From: Arcicella sp038230735
GTDB lineage: Bacteria; Bacteroidota; Bacteroidia; Cytophagales; Spirosomataceae
NCBI GenBank assembly: GCA_038230735.1
Contig: JBBRMR010000003.1
Coordinates: forward strand, 96,287 to 160,286
Direction: 5' to 3'
Length of the DNA stretch: 64,000 bases
The position numbers and the translations under genes were made by a program. Below are positions 1 to 9,844 of the stretch, in pieces; position 1 is the first letter of the stretch, and the number at the start of each line of letters is the position of its first letter. The notes below the pieces were generated by a model. That model had not been told where the DNA came from, did no database searches, and was given only the letters and a program-made list of their open reading frames with translations.

Positions 1-256
1 GCAAACCTAAGCCACTTGTGCTTGACCGTGGAGCATCCATTTGCATCAGTTCATGGGTAAAATTTCGGGCGGCAGTTACGGAACTATTGACAATACGATA
101 CTGCATTTGACCTAAAATAACCCCTGGATTTACTTTCTCTGGGCGATTTGGGTCGATATTTAACGTATCAAAATCTTTGGTACAAGCACTTGTCAAAAGA
201 AAAATGGAAATGATAATTCCGAAAATGGATTGATTTTTATTCAGTATATTCTTCAT
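1..256 (-). CDS. SusD/RagB-like outer-membrane lipoprotein, N-terminal part (runs off the window)
   Basis: Reading leftwards from the ATG at 256, the frame stays open to base 1. It encodes a signal peptide ending in a lipobox (LLTSAC), with the lipidated Cys at about residue 25. The following sequence (CTKDFDTLNIDPNRPEKV) is typical of the SusD/RagB lipoproteins that cap a SusC pore and bind glycan or peptide ligands at the cell surface. The gene follows the SusC gene by 20 bp on the same strand, the usual susC-susD order. Only about 85 residues are visible, so the ligand cannot be inferred. The N-terminus looks closer to the SusD-like_2 branch than to classical SusD. Confidence 0.85.
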   Translation of the reverse strand, partial: MKNILNKNQSIFGIIISIFLLTSACTKDFDTLNIDPNRPEKVNPGVILGQMQYRIVNSSVTAARNFTHELMQMDAPRSSTSGLGL

Positions 257-276
257 GATTTTTAAATTTCAAAGGG

Positions 277-3200
277 TTAAAATTTCAAGGTTAAATTAGC
301 TCCCATGATGCGAGCGGAAGGAAATTGTGTTAATTCAACCCCAGGAGTAAGCGTACCATTATTCAAATTTCCGCCTTCGGGATCAAAGCCTGGGAATTTG
401 GTAAAATTGAATAAATCACGCCCGAATATTGCCAAACTTGTTCCTTTTACGCCTAATTTACCGAGAAGTTTTTGGGGTAAACTAAATTCAAATCTTACCT
501 CTCTAATTTTCAAAAAAGTAGCATCAAAAATGTTCACTTCGGCATTACTGATTTGGTAATAATTATCGTAATAAGCACTCGCTGCCACTTTTACGGTGTT
601 TGGTTTATAGGAACCATCGGTTTGCAAAACCACGCCATCGCCAATTAATCCACCATCTCGTCCAGGCAAGGTTATCACCGTTTTGCCCAAGGTATTATTT
701 TTATGATTGGTTTGCGAATACATACTTCCTCCCATTTGTCCATCAAGTAAAACGCTTAATTTTAAGCCTTTATAAGTAAATTCGTTGGATAAACTTCCCT
801 TCCAATCGGCAAAAGCATTGCCCCATTTTTTGAGCGTTGGGTCAAGGGCGGCGGGCAAACCGTTAGTGCCATAAATAATTTGTCCATCGGGCGAACGCTG
901 AAATCCTTTCCCGTACATATCACCCATCAATCCGCCCACCCGAGCTTCGATGGTTACATTTCCCGAATGGCTGTAAATCACTTGGTTCGTGATTCCTTCC
1001 GCCAATTCAAGGACATAACTTCTATTTCTTGACCATAAAGCGGTGATGTTCCACGAAAATTTATCCGTTTTCACGGGCTTTGCCGTCAATTTTACTTCGA
1101 TTCCTTTACTGTTTATCAAACCCGCATTTATCAAAGCATTTGAATAGCCCGAGGTTGGGTCTAAGGGAACTGCCAAAATCTGATTTCTACTACTATTATC
1201 AAAATAAGCTACATCCAAACCGAGGCGATTTTTGAATAATCTTACATCTAAACCAAACTCGTAACTTGACGTGATTTCGGGTTTTAAATTCGCATTAAAT
1301 AAGGTTGAGGGAGTGGTGAAACCGTTGCTATAAATTCGGTCATAATAGCCCGTTGTTTGGTAAGGACGAGTATCATTTCCCACCTGAGCCCACGAGGCTC
1401 TGAATTTAGCGAAAGATATTTTTTCGGGCATTCTGAATAATTCGTGCAACAAGAAACTCGTGCTTACCGAAGGATAAAAATAAGAATTACTGCTAAACGG
1501 TAATGAACTTGACCAATCATTTCGGGCGGTAACATCCAGAAAGATTTTTTCATCAAAAGCAATCTCCGAAGCACCGTACACACTGTTGATTACTTTTTTG
1601 GTACGAAGTGGGTCAGAAACTGGAGCATCCAAACTGTTAGAAATCTGGTAAATTCCTGGTTGAGCGAGTTGGTCGGCGTATAAACCCACAAAATCGTAAG
1701 TCTGACGCATGGCATTTGCCCCACCCGAAGCCGTTACGTGAATTTTGTTGAAAGTCTCTTTGTAGGTCAATAAAAAGTCGGTATTCAGTTCGTAATTAAA
1801 AACATTTTGCTCACGATACATCCCCTTTGGATATTTTGTCATGCTGTATGGACGTTGCTGATTCCGAAATTCAAAAGCCATATCCAAACCACCACGCACG
1901 GTTAAATCCAAGTTTTTATTGATTTGATAATTAGCGGTGATATTACCAATAAATCCATTTTTATTCATTTTATTGAGCATCTCGTACATATCCAAATACG
2001 GATTATCGGGACCAGGATTGAATGGATTTTTCTGCTGTATTCCTTCCAAACCTGGCACCCAATAAGGCTTAAACCACTGTGGATTTACGTTTGGTGCGGT
2101 TCCGATAATCAAAAAATACATCAAAGATTGGTTGTTATAACCCGCTGCAGGAAGATTATCGCTTCGTTTGTTGGTATAATTTGCCTTACCCGAAATCTTT
2201 AATTTGCTGGATAATTGTTGGCTCACCGAAAGCGAAGCGTTGATTCTTTCAAAACCCGTATTGGGAACAATCCACTCATTTTTGAGGTGCGTTAATGAAA
2301 AACGAGCCGAACCTTTTTCCGTGCCACCATCCAAGGAAATGCTGTTTGAGAAAGTTACACCCGTTTGAAAAAAACCTGAAATATAGTCTTTATAAGGAAC
2401 CCACGGCGTTCTCACCGTTGCTTTGTTATCGGGTGTATTGGGGTCGTATTGAAAGTAAGATTGACCATTAAATTTTGGACCATAAGCCCGACCTGCCGCT
2501 GCCGAGGTACTTGTATTGATGCCGTCGGCACTATTTCCATACGAATAATAGACATCCGTTCGACCTTCTCCGTATTCAAATTGATAATCTGGATAACGGT
2601 TTACTTGCTCAATATTATAGTTTGAATTGAAGGTAACACCAATTATATTATCTTTTCTGGCTCCAGACTTTGTGGTAATTACTAACGCTCCACCAGCCGC
2701 TCGACTGCCATAAAGTGCCGTTGCCCCAGGTCCTTTCAAGACTGTTACATTTTCAATATCATCGGGGTTCAAATCAGAAACCGTTGAGCCATAGTCGATT
2801 GGACTATCCGCTGAAAGGTGGGAAGTAAAACCCGTACCCGTAATTTTGCTACTGATTGGCACACCATCTAACACAATTAAGGCTTGATTGTTTTCCAAAT
2901 TCAGAGAAGTCTCACCTCTAAGCGTGATACGTGAAGAACCCATCGGTCCACCCCCAACGCCCTGAATATTCAGGCCCGCCACTTTTCCAGACAGCGTATT
3001 GACCCAATTATTAGATTTGGCATCAACCACGGCATTTGAATTGATACTGGTAGCGGCAAAACCGAGTGATTTTTCTTCCCTTTTAATACCCAAAGCCGTA
3101 ACCACGACTTCTTCTAAAGATTTAGTATCTTCGGTTAAAACAACATTCAAAACTGAACGATTATCCACTAAGATTTCTTGGTTTTTGAAACCTACCGTAG

Positions 3201-3429
3201 AAAATATAAGTATATCTTTCGGTGAATTTAGTGCAAGTTTGAAAAAACCTTTGCCATCGGTAACTGTACCCGTTTTTGTCCCTTTAATTTGAATATTTAC
3301 GCCAGGGATTACTTCACTATTTACGTTGCTGACCGTCCCAGAAATGGATAAATTTTGAGCAAATAATTGGGAAGAAATTGAAAGGAGGAAATAAAGGAAT
3401 ATTGAAATCCTTTGTATAATTTTTTTCAT
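277..3429 (-). CDS. SusC/RagA family TonB-dependent outer-membrane receptor
   Basis: A 1050-residue protein with signal peptide (cleavage near LFAQ), then a carboxypeptidase-regulatory-like beta-sandwich (about 27-105, ISGTVSNVNSEVIPGVNI). A TonB-dependent plug follows (about 110-250, with LDGVPI and VLKGPGATALYGSRAAGG, hallmark SusC motifs), then a 22-strand barrel ending in an aromatic/charged strand (LTLKF). It imports oligomeric nutrients across the outer membrane using TonB energy together with the SusD-like lipoprotein encoded just downstream. The divergently transcribed Lrp-type regulator at 3698 and the hydrolase and transporters to the right suggest a small utilisation locus (inference). 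Length is normal for the family. Confidence 0.95.
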   Translation of the reverse strand: MKKIIQRISIFLYFLLSISSQLFAQNLSISGTVSNVNSEVIPGVNIQIKGTKTGTVTDGKGFFKLALNSPKDILIFSTVGFKNQEILVDNRSVLNVVLTEDTKSLEEVVVTALGIKREEKSLGFAATSINSNAVVDAKSNNWVNTLSGKVAGLNIQGVGGGPMGSSRITLRGETSLNLENNQALIVLDGVPISSKITGTGFTSHLSADSPIDYGSTVSDLNPDDIENVTVLKGPGATALYGSRAAGGALVITTKSGARKDNIIGVTFNSNYNIEQVNRYPDYQFEYGEGRTDVYYSYGNSADGINTSTSAAAGRAYGPKFNGQSYFQYDPNTPDNKATVRTPWVPYKDYISGFFQTGVTFSNSISLDGGTEKGSARFSLTHLKNEWIVPNTGFERINASLSVSQQLSSKLKISGKANYTNKRSDNLPAAGYNNQSLMYFLIIGTAPNVNPQWFKPYWVPGLEGIQQKNPFNPGPDNPYLDMYEMLNKMNKNGFIGNITANYQINKNLDLTVRGGLDMAFEFRNQQRPYSMTKYPKGMYREQNVFNYELNTDFLLTYKETFNKIHVTASGGANAMRQTYDFVGLYADQLAQPGIYQISNSLDAPVSDPLRTKKVINSVYGASEIAFDEKIFLDVTARNDWSSSLPFSSNSYFYPSVSTSFLLHELFRMPEKISFAKFRASWAQVGNDTRPYQTTGYYDRIYSNGFTTPSTLFNANLKPEITSSYEFGLDVRLFKNRLGLDVAYFDNSSRNQILAVPLDPTSGYSNALINAGLINSKGIEVKLTAKPVKTDKFSWNITALWSRNRSYVLELAEGITNQVIYSHSGNVTIEARVGGLMGDMYGKGFQRSPDGQIIYGTNGLPAALDPTLKKWGNAFADWKGSLSNEFTYKGLKLSVLLDGQMGGSMYSQTNHKNNTLGKTVITLPGRDGGLIGDGVVLQTDGSYKPNTVKVAASAYYDNYYQISNAEVNIFDATFLKIREVRFEFSLPQKLLGKLGVKGTSLAIFGRDLFNFTKFPGFDPEGGNLNNGTLTPGVELTQFPSARIMGANLTLKF

Positions 3430-3697
3430 ACTTTGTTATGAGTTAGTTGAATTATATTCTACTATAAAGATGCCGTGGCAGATATAATCCATTGAGAATT
3501 AATCACAAAAGTATATTTTAAATGATAGCCAATTGTTACTGAAATATGAAGATTTGGTTACGATTTTGATATGAAATTGTTAATAAATGTCGCACAGTAT
3601 TAAGGAATTTCATTTATCAATCATTGTTGAATTTAATGGCAGAAAATTGGTTTTAGTATTTTGTTTTGTAATTTGTAAACAACGTTCTTCGTGAACT

Positions 3698-4168
3698 ATG
3701 AATATGAACTTAGATAAAATAGATTTACAGATTTTGAAGTTTCTCCAAGAAGATGCTTTGATGACCAATAAAGAGATAGCCTCCCGATTGAATCTCACCA
3801 CTACGCCCATCCATGAGCGAATCAAAAGACTTGAAAATGAGGGAGTTATCGAAAAATACACCGCTATTTTGAACAAATCGAAGTTGGGGAAAAGCCTGGT
3901 GGTTTTGGTGGATGTGACCCTTAAAGAACACGCCGCTACTTTTTTGGAACAATTTGAAAAGGATGTTTTACTTTTGCCCGAAGTGGTGGAATGTTACTGT
4001 ATTTCGGGTGGTTCAGATTTTCTGTTAAAGGTTTTGATGAAAGATATGGACGAATACCGACATTTTATTTTACATAAATTAGCCACGCTTTCCAACATCG
4101 GCAATGCCCAAAGTCGTTTTGTAGTGAATGAAATAAAGAGCCAAACTTCTGTGCCGATTGAGGTGTAA
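3698..4168 (+). CDS. Lrp/AsnC family transcriptional regulator
   Basis: A 156-residue protein. Residues 3-60 form the AsnC-type winged helix-turn-helix (KIDLQILKFLQEDALMTNKE, followed by the recognition helix in LTTTPIHERIKRL). Residues about 65-145 form the RAM ligand-binding and oligomerisation domain (LVVLVDVTLKEH ... VVECYCISGGSDFLLKV). Such proteins sense amino acids or related metabolites and control transport or catabolic genes as octamers. The gene is divergent from the SusC gene with a 268-bp spacer, so it could regulate that pair, but no operator was identified. A second ATG two codons downstream is an equally possible start. Confidence 0.95.
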   Translation: MNMNLDKIDLQILKFLQEDALMTNKEIASRLNLTTTPIHERIKRLENEGVIEKYTAILNKSKLGKSLVVLVDVTLKEHAATFLEQFEKDVLLLPEVVECYCISGGSDFLLKVLMKDMDEYRHFILHKLATLSNIGNAQSRFVVNEIKSQTSVPIEV

Positions 4169-4320
4169 GTTACCTAAATTTCTGTCTGAATTTGGATCCA
4201 TAGGGTTTACGGATTCGTTGGATTTTCCAGTCCAATAATCCTAATTATACCCATTTTTTATGTTACCAAAATCCAGAAAATCCAGTAATCTGACACGGTG
4301 CGACGTTTCGCAATCCAAAT

Positions 4321-5592
4321 TCAGACATTCCCCCGCCTCTTCAACCTTAAATTCCACATAGAAAGCCCCACTAATATTACGTAAACCACTGAAATACAAT
4401 AAGATAAGGTAATAAAAAAGTCCAAATAATTGATACTTTTTTGGAAGAAATTTTTGTAGAAAAGCACTAAAATACTGCCCAAATAAGCGTAATAATCGGC
4501 AAAGGTGATGAGGAAACCCACCGTGCCAGATTTCTTGAAGGCGGCAATCATTCGCTCGAAATATAGGCTATTGCACATGGCATACGCCATATACACACCC
4601 AAGCCCAAACTCGTAAGCCAGCCCACAGGCGATAGGATTTTTTGTTGATACAATAAGGTACTCACGCCAATCAGAACGCCCCCTGCCAACATCAGTAATT
4701 GGATAATCACGAAAGCCTTATAGTTGTTTTGTACCCAACGCATTGCCGCCATCATCAACAAAACCGTGATAGCAATGGGCGTTTCGGTTTGGGTGAAAAT
4801 GGCTGAATTATTGCCATAACCCAACAATTTCCAGATTTCGGGTGTAAAATTATCCCTAAATTCTCGGAAGGTGGTGAGCAAAATATACGACATTACAAAG
4901 ATGAACATACTCAAAGCAAACTCATTGATAAATGCCTTTCTATCAGCCTTTTGCATCGGTCTTCGTTCGGTTCGACTTTCTTTATCGGCTTCGGTGGGCG
5001 GTGGAATTTGTCCCATCAACCACGTACAAATCCCGAAAGGAATAATCATAATGGCACAAGCCACAAAAGGCATCCAAAACTGGCTTACTTCCAAGGTTGT
5101 CATCACCCATTTGCCAATACTTTTGGCAAAGCCCGACCCCATAATAAACGAAGCCGTAAGCACTGCTACCAATAAATCAGTCGTTTTTCTTCCCTCCAAA
5201 AAACCCAAAATAGTACCGTAAACCATCCCCAAAGGAAGACTTGCCATGAAGATAAAAGTAAGATTATAAGGGGCAGGAACAAGTGCAAAAAATAGATAAC
5301 AAAACCAAGATAAAGCAATCATTATCAGTAAGTTACGAGAACGATGTTGAGGCAACATTTCCGATACATACTTAATTCCCAAACCCTTTGAAACCGCAAA
5401 ACCCAAGACCTGAGCCGTTATCATCAAGATTTTGAAATTGACTCCCAAAAAAGATAATTCTTCATAAGTTGCCGCCGTGTATGCCCGCCTAAATGGATAG
5501 AAACACATATAAGTAAAAAAGGCAGTAATGGCAGCAAAAAATGTTGCATTGAAAGAATTTTTTTGGATGAATTTGCTGATTGCGTTGGTCAT
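4321..5592 (-). CDS. DUF5690 family multi-pass membrane protein (MFS-like transporter)
   Basis: A 423-residue hydrophobic protein with about 12 predicted membrane segments and a central hydrophilic loop near residues 200-225 (PPTEADKESRTERRPMQKAD), the plan of a major facilitator. The N-terminal motif (YPFRRAYTAATYEE) and the GIKYVSEMLP segment match my recollection of the Bacteroidota family DUF5690, whose substrate is not established. It lies 53 bp downstream of another MFS gene on the same strand and near a GH88/105 hydrolase, so uptake of a sugar or uronide product is possible (inference). Confidence 0.75.
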   Translation of the reverse strand: MTNAISKFIQKNSFNATFFAAITAFFTYMCFYPFRRAYTAATYEELSFLGVNFKILMITAQVLGFAVSKGLGIKYVSEMLPQHRSRNLLIMIALSWFCYLFFALVPAPYNLTFIFMASLPLGMVYGTILGFLEGRKTTDLLVAVLTASFIMGSGFAKSIGKWVMTTLEVSQFWMPFVACAIMIIPFGICTWLMGQIPPPTEADKESRTERRPMQKADRKAFINEFALSMFIFVMSYILLTTFREFRDNFTPEIWKLLGYGNNSAIFTQTETPIAITVLLMMAAMRWVQNNYKAFVIIQLLMLAGGVLIGVSTLLYQQKILSPVGWLTSLGLGVYMAYAMCNSLYFERMIAAFKKSGTVGFLITFADYYAYLGSILVLFYKNFFQKSINYLDFFITLSYCISVVYVILVGLSMWNLRLKRRGNV

Positions 5593-5645
5593 GTGAGGAT
5601 GATTAGGATGGTTATTTCAAAGATAGGTTTTTTATGGGAAAAATC

Positions 5646-6803
5646 TCAATCAACCCGAAACAAAGCTACTAACCCAAACACAGGTCCAATCGCTAAAAAA
5701 GCGTACAAATATTCAGCTTCAACATGGCTGGAAATGACGTTGATAAATTGAATACTTACGATGGTAATGGCAAAACCGATGCAGTTTACAATCGTCAAAG
5801 ATGTGCCTCTGGATGCTTCGGGGGCATTTTGGGCTACTAAGGTTGAGAATAAAGGAGAATCCGCTACTACCACCATTCCCCAAAGGAAGAGGAAAAATAA
5901 TAGAATAGTAATGGAATTTTGGGATAAGAAAAAAGGGGAAATCAAACAGCAAATACAAGAAGCCGATAAGGCAAAAGTGGCAATATTTTTGGACTTAAAT
6001 CTTTCAGAAAGTTGCCCGCTCAACACGCAAGCCACCGAGCCAGAAGCAATAATGAGGAAAGAATAAAGTGGAATATTTAAGTCAATATAGGGAAACTGAT
6101 TTTTGTAAAACTTCAACATCATAGGTACAAATGCCCAAAAGGCGTACAACTCCCACATATGACCGAAGTACCCGAAAGCGGCGGCTTGAAATTTCTTATT
6201 TTTGAAAACTGTAAAAAAGGTGTTGAACTGTAATTGTTGCCCCACTTTTCGATACGGTCCATCAGGAACGAAAACATACATAATTATTCCGCCCAAAAGT
6301 GATAAAGTGGAAGTGCCATAAATAACGAATTTATAAGGAAAATTTGCCGTAAAGTTTCTTAATAAATACGGAAATGCCGTACCCAAAACTAAAGCTCCCA
6401 CCAAAAACCCCAAGGATTTTCCCAAACCTTTTTGGTAATAATCGGAAGCAATCTTCATGCCGACTGGATAAATCCCCGCCAAGAAAAAACCCGTTAAAAA
6501 CCTGAAAATCAAAATATTAAAAGAATTTACTCCTTTAAAACTCATTCCTATATTGAAAATTCCCGCTAAAATAGCACTTATTAAAAATACCAAAGAAGGT
6601 GAAAAGCGGTCTGAGATTGTCAGTACCGCAAAGGTCAATGTCCCCGTGATAAAGCCCAATTGAATGGCACTGGTGAGGTGAGCCAAAAAGCTATTTTCAA
6701 GGTGCAGATTTAGGATAATTTCTGGTATAATGGCATTGCCCGCAAACCAAAGCGATGTGCAGAAAAATTGGGAAATGACGATGGTGGTTAAGATTTTATT
6801 CAT
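5646..6803 (-). CDS. MFS transporter
   Basis: A 385-residue protein with 12 likely transmembrane helices and family landmarks: a paired N-terminal helical half (GNAIIPEIILNLHL...), the loop 2-3 region with SDRFSPS, and RFLTGFFLAGIYPVGMKIA in the fourth and fifth helices. It would move a small solute across the inner membrane by proton coupling. I prefer the ATG at 6803 (MNKILTTIVIS) over a TTG five codons upstream. It sits 30 bp downstream of the GH88/105 hydrolase gene and upstream of the DUF5690 gene, consistent with one transcript that releases and then imports a saccharide (inference). The substrate cannot be read from the sequence. Confidence 0.88.
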   Translation of the reverse strand: MNKILTTIVISQFFCTSLWFAGNAIIPEIILNLHLENSFLAHLTSAIQLGFITGTLTFAVLTISDRFSPSLVFLISAILAGIFNIGMSFKGVNSFNILIFRFLTGFFLAGIYPVGMKIASDYYQKGLGKSLGFLVGALVLGTAFPYLLRNFTANFPYKFVIYGTSTLSLLGGIIMYVFVPDGPYRKVGQQLQFNTFFTVFKNKKFQAAAFGYFGHMWELYAFWAFVPMMLKFYKNQFPYIDLNIPLYSFLIIASGSVACVLSGQLSERFKSKNIATFALSASCICCLISPFFLSQNSITILLFFLFLWGMVVVADSPLFSTLVAQNAPEASRGTSLTIVNCIGFAITIVSIQFINVISSHVEAEYLYAFLAIGPVFGLVALFRVD

Positions 6804-6833
6804 GTATAAATTTACCAACTATTTATCAGAATC

Positions 6834-8204
6834 TTACTTCTTCAACAATAACTGCACTGAGCTATCATTAATTGCAAATTGGTGACTTTTCAAGAGTTTT
6901 ATCATTTCCGCACCCGCCAACATGACAGGTCCATACCCATGTGCAGCGAAGGGGCTGATGGGGCGATGGTAATAAAATGCAGGATCGAAACCCATGCCTG
7001 TGCCTACGCAAGTACCCTCTACTTGCCCTTTTTCGTTTACTTTTGTCGAAACTGCATTCCACGCCAACATGGCGGCGGGTGTGTATGCCAAAGCGTCAAG
7101 CCAGCCTTTATTGATGGCTTTTGCGAAACAATAGGTATATATGGCGGTGGCGGAAGTTTCTAAATAAGAGTCGTTTCTATCTAATAATTGATGCCAAAAT
7201 CCCGAACCAGATTGGTAGGATGCCAAACCTTTGGCGTGTGCTTTCAATAATTCTAAAATCGCTGGGCGACCTGCGTGGTTTTCGGGCAGTACGTCCAATA
7301 CTTCTACCATCGTCAAGATTGCCCAACCGTTGGCTCTTGCCCAATGAAACTGTGGATGTTCGGTCATGCCCTCGACCCAACCGTGCATAAATACGCCTTT
7401 TTCACGGTTAAACATTCGTTTTGAGAATAACAAAATTTGTTTCACGGCTTCGTCATAATACTTTTGTTCGCCCGTCAATTTGCCCATTTGTGCCAAAGCG
7501 GGGATTCCCATAAACAAATCATCCAGCCATAAAGTGTTGGTTTGTGGGCGATTACGTGCCAAAGTACCGTCTGATAAACGATGTTCTTTGGTCATGATAT
7601 AATTGATGTGGCTATTAATCAGCGGACGAAAATTGGTTTTACTGCCTTCACGAGTGGTTTTAATCATGGCGGCACACATGGCACCGCAATCATCCAAGGC
7701 GTGCGGACTCACAAGCCCTCGCAAAGGTCCTTTTGTTCCCCAATCGGCATTTTGTTCAGATGTTTTTTGGAAATAAGGCACAGATACGGCAATAAATTTC
7801 AAGCGTTTTTCTACATAATCCTTGAAACGAACATCGCCCGTAGCTTGCGAAGATAATAACATTGCTCCGTACAAAACGCCCCATTCATAGCTTACGATGC
7901 GGAAATCGCCTTTTTGCAAAGCCGTATTTTCATCAATTTTGGATAAATCAGTAAGGGTTTCATCCGTTTTGGAATTAACGAAATTTGCAGGTGTGACTTC
8001 GTTTAGATAGCCATGAATTCGATTCAGCACATTGGTGATTTCTTCGGTTTTTACGATTCCGTAAGGCACAGGATAATCGGGTGTTATCAAGTGCAAAGGC
8101 GTATTGGAGTCATTTGATTTAGTTACATTTTTTTGAGCAAAAACAAGGCTGAATGAATTGATAAGCAATAAAAGGGCAATGGAGAAAATGGTTTTTTGGT
8201 TCAT
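6834..8204 (-). CDS. Glycoside hydrolase family 88/105 (unsaturated uronyl hydrolase type), secreted
   Basis: A 456-residue protein with a Sec signal peptide (MNQKTIFSIALLLLINSFSL... cleaved near VFAQ) and an (alpha/alpha)6 barrel. Family signatures are WGVLYGAM, LDDCGAMCAAM, TLWLDDLFMGIPAL (Asp pair in the catalytic region), HWARANGWAI and LLDRNDSYLETSATA. Enzymes of GH88/GH105 hydrate the double bond of unsaturated uronic acids left at the non-reducing end by polysaccharide lyases. I placed the start at the ATG at 8204. The frame is open further upstream to 8312, but that extension would be translated from an intergenic inverted repeat and would destroy the signal peptide. It is probably co-transcribed with the two transporter genes. 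Confidence 0.88.
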   Translation of the reverse strand: MNQKTIFSIALLLLINSFSLVFAQKNVTKSNDSNTPLHLITPDYPVPYGIVKTEEITNVLNRIHGYLNEVTPANFVNSKTDETLTDLSKIDENTALQKGDFRIVSYEWGVLYGAMLLSSQATGDVRFKDYVEKRLKFIAVSVPYFQKTSEQNADWGTKGPLRGLVSPHALDDCGAMCAAMIKTTREGSKTNFRPLINSHINYIMTKEHRLSDGTLARNRPQTNTLWLDDLFMGIPALAQMGKLTGEQKYYDEAVKQILLFSKRMFNREKGVFMHGWVEGMTEHPQFHWARANGWAILTMVEVLDVLPENHAGRPAILELLKAHAKGLASYQSGSGFWHQLLDRNDSYLETSATAIYTYCFAKAINKGWLDALAYTPAAMLAWNAVSTKVNEKGQVEGTCVGTGMGFDPAFYYHRPISPFAAHGYGPVMLAGAEMIKLLKSHQFAINDSSVQLLLKK

Positions 8205-8220
8205 TCTGTTGGAGCATATT

Positions 8221-8310
8221 GTCATCCCGATGAAGGAGGGAACTGAATTAAAGTTCCTAAAAGTATATGATTTTAGCTTACAAGCCAGTTCCCTCCTTCG
8301 TTGGGGTGAC
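8221..8310. repeat. Intergenic inverted repeat, 25-bp arms
   Basis: Arms at 8221-8245 (GTCATCCCGATGAAGGAGGG, then AACTG) and 8286-8310 match as inverted copies at 22 of 25 positions, with a 40-bp loop between. All three differences are C/T or A/G changes that would still allow G-U pairing in RNA. It lies directly upstream of the hydrolase start, so it would be in that gene's leader. It resembles the scattered GTCATCC-type palindromes of Bacteroidota intergenic regions (from memory), so I read it as a dispersed repeat rather than a specific regulator. Confidence 0.7.
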
Positions 8311-8398
8311 AATACACATTTTTAGGGTTTTAAATTTTACTAATCCCTAAGTAAAGGCAAAAGGCTTTCAGATATACCAAAAGCATATATACTGATTA

Positions 8399-9658
8399 TC
8401 AAAAATTTTCATTTAACCCAAAGGAAAAACCCTTTGAACCGCCTTGTCCAATTCCGTAGTCAATGGTTAAATTGGTTTTGGCATATTTGTTTAATTTTAT
8501 CCGTAAACCCGCTCCGTACCCAATATTTATCTTTTCAAAGTCATTGGAAGTTGGTTCGGAAAATGAAGCAAGATTGGTAAAAATTACTCCTCCCAGAAAA
8601 CGTTTTTTTGTGATATTAAAACGGTATTCAGTTTCAAAATATAATGAATTTTTTCCTCTAAATCTGCCTTCAACGTAGCCTCGACCCGTTGCGTTGTTTA
8701 CATCCCAACCCGTGCTTGGTAAATCAAAATAGGGGGGATTTCCTCCCAAAGTCAAGACATTATACGTCCAAAATGCTAAGATATTTCCTGATTTTTTTGA
8801 AAGCGGTAAATAATACCTCAAATCCATGGTGGCAGACTCCCAATTGCTATCGCTACCTAATGCTTTCATATTAGTTCTCAATTGAATATTTGCGTAAGCA
8901 CCCTCCGATGGATTATTACTATTCAGACGACTATCATATTGAAAATTGGCAGAAAGTCCCGCTGATTTTGATGATTCACTAAAACCATATTTTTTTAAAT
9001 CAGTCTCCATGATTTCTGGCTCATTAGTCTCTGAAATATTTTTGTGAATATCTAAATTATAACCCAAACCAACGAATGTATTTTCCGCCACTTCTCGCAT
9101 AATCACTTCATAAACTCTTATCAAGTTATAATTGACATTGTTCAAATCTTCCAAATTGGTTTTGCTCCCTAATCCGTAAGTAAAATTGGGGTATTTATAG
9201 TATCGAAAGTCGCCAAGAAGGTTGTACTTTTCATTATTTAACCAAATATTGGATTGAAGTGTATTGATGAATTGCTTATTTTGGGTGTACATATTCAACA
9301 TTGAAATCGTTGAAATCTTCGCTCCGTTGCCTCGGTGGGTATAAAATGATAAGCTATTGACAATGCCAAACAAAAATCCAGATACCAGAGAGTAGCCTGG
9401 GTAGGCTATGGGCGTATAGAAAGGTCCGAGCGATTTTTTCATAACAGAAACTTCTTTGGCAATTGCTTTTTTGGAGGAATCGCTTTCAGCAATTTCTTTC
9501 TTCGTAAAAACCGTTCTCATGTAATCCTTAATGTCCACTTGTTTTGATACGTCATCGACCACCGAAGTGGGTTTCGCCTTAACTTTTTGTCCAATAATTA
9601 AGGAGTTTTTGAGGGTAAATAGAACGATTAAAAAGGTTAAAATGGGCTTTAAATTCAC
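8399..9658 (-). CDS. BamA/TamA-like (Omp85 C-terminal) outer-membrane protein
   Basis: A 419-residue protein with signal peptide (cleaved near LIIGQ). About residues 90-419 look like an Omp85 surface-antigen barrel: alternating strands such as ANFQYDSRLNSNNPSEGAYA (the family DxRxNPxxG pattern) and GRGYVEGRFRGKNSLYFETE, which resembles the conserved VRGY/F-R loop before strand 13. It ends in Phe, as usual for barrel proteins. No POTRA repeats are present, so it is a short barrel-only paralogue rather than the essential BamA. The only plausible start is GTG at 9658. It is flanked by non-coding DNA and is probably monocistronic. Function beyond an outer-membrane barrel is unknown. Confidence 0.8.
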   Translation of the reverse strand: MNLKPILTFLIVLFTLKNSLIIGQKVKAKPTSVVDDVSKQVDIKDYMRTVFTKKEIAESDSSKKAIAKEVSVMKKSLGPFYTPIAYPGYSLVSGFLFGIVNSLSFYTHRGNGAKISTISMLNMYTQNKQFINTLQSNIWLNNEKYNLLGDFRYYKYPNFTYGLGSKTNLEDLNNVNYNLIRVYEVIMREVAENTFVGLGYNLDIHKNISETNEPEIMETDLKKYGFSESSKSAGLSANFQYDSRLNSNNPSEGAYANIQLRTNMKALGSDSNWESATMDLRYYLPLSKKSGNILAFWTYNVLTLGGNPPYFDLPSTGWDVNNATGRGYVEGRFRGKNSLYFETEYRFNITKKRFLGGVIFTNLASFSEPTSNDFEKINIGYGAGLRIKLNKYAKTNLTIDYGIGQGGSKGFSFGLNENF

Positions 9659-9844
9659 TTTATGGCTGTGTTTTGAATGATGAAACTACATCATTTAAAA
9701 CAGTCAAAATATTATGCCACGAAAATTTATGGAATTCTTGATAATGATTAGAGATTATTTTGGATTTATGAAATTAGCTAAAAATTGAGAATCAGCATAT
9801 CTTATTATCGACCCAAACAACAAGATATTGCAGACAAGTTTTTC

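Noticed and set aside
8205..8312. N-terminal extension of the GH88/105 protein (open frame to 8312)
   Set aside because: It would translate an intergenic inverted repeat and place about 36 polar residues before a good signal peptide.
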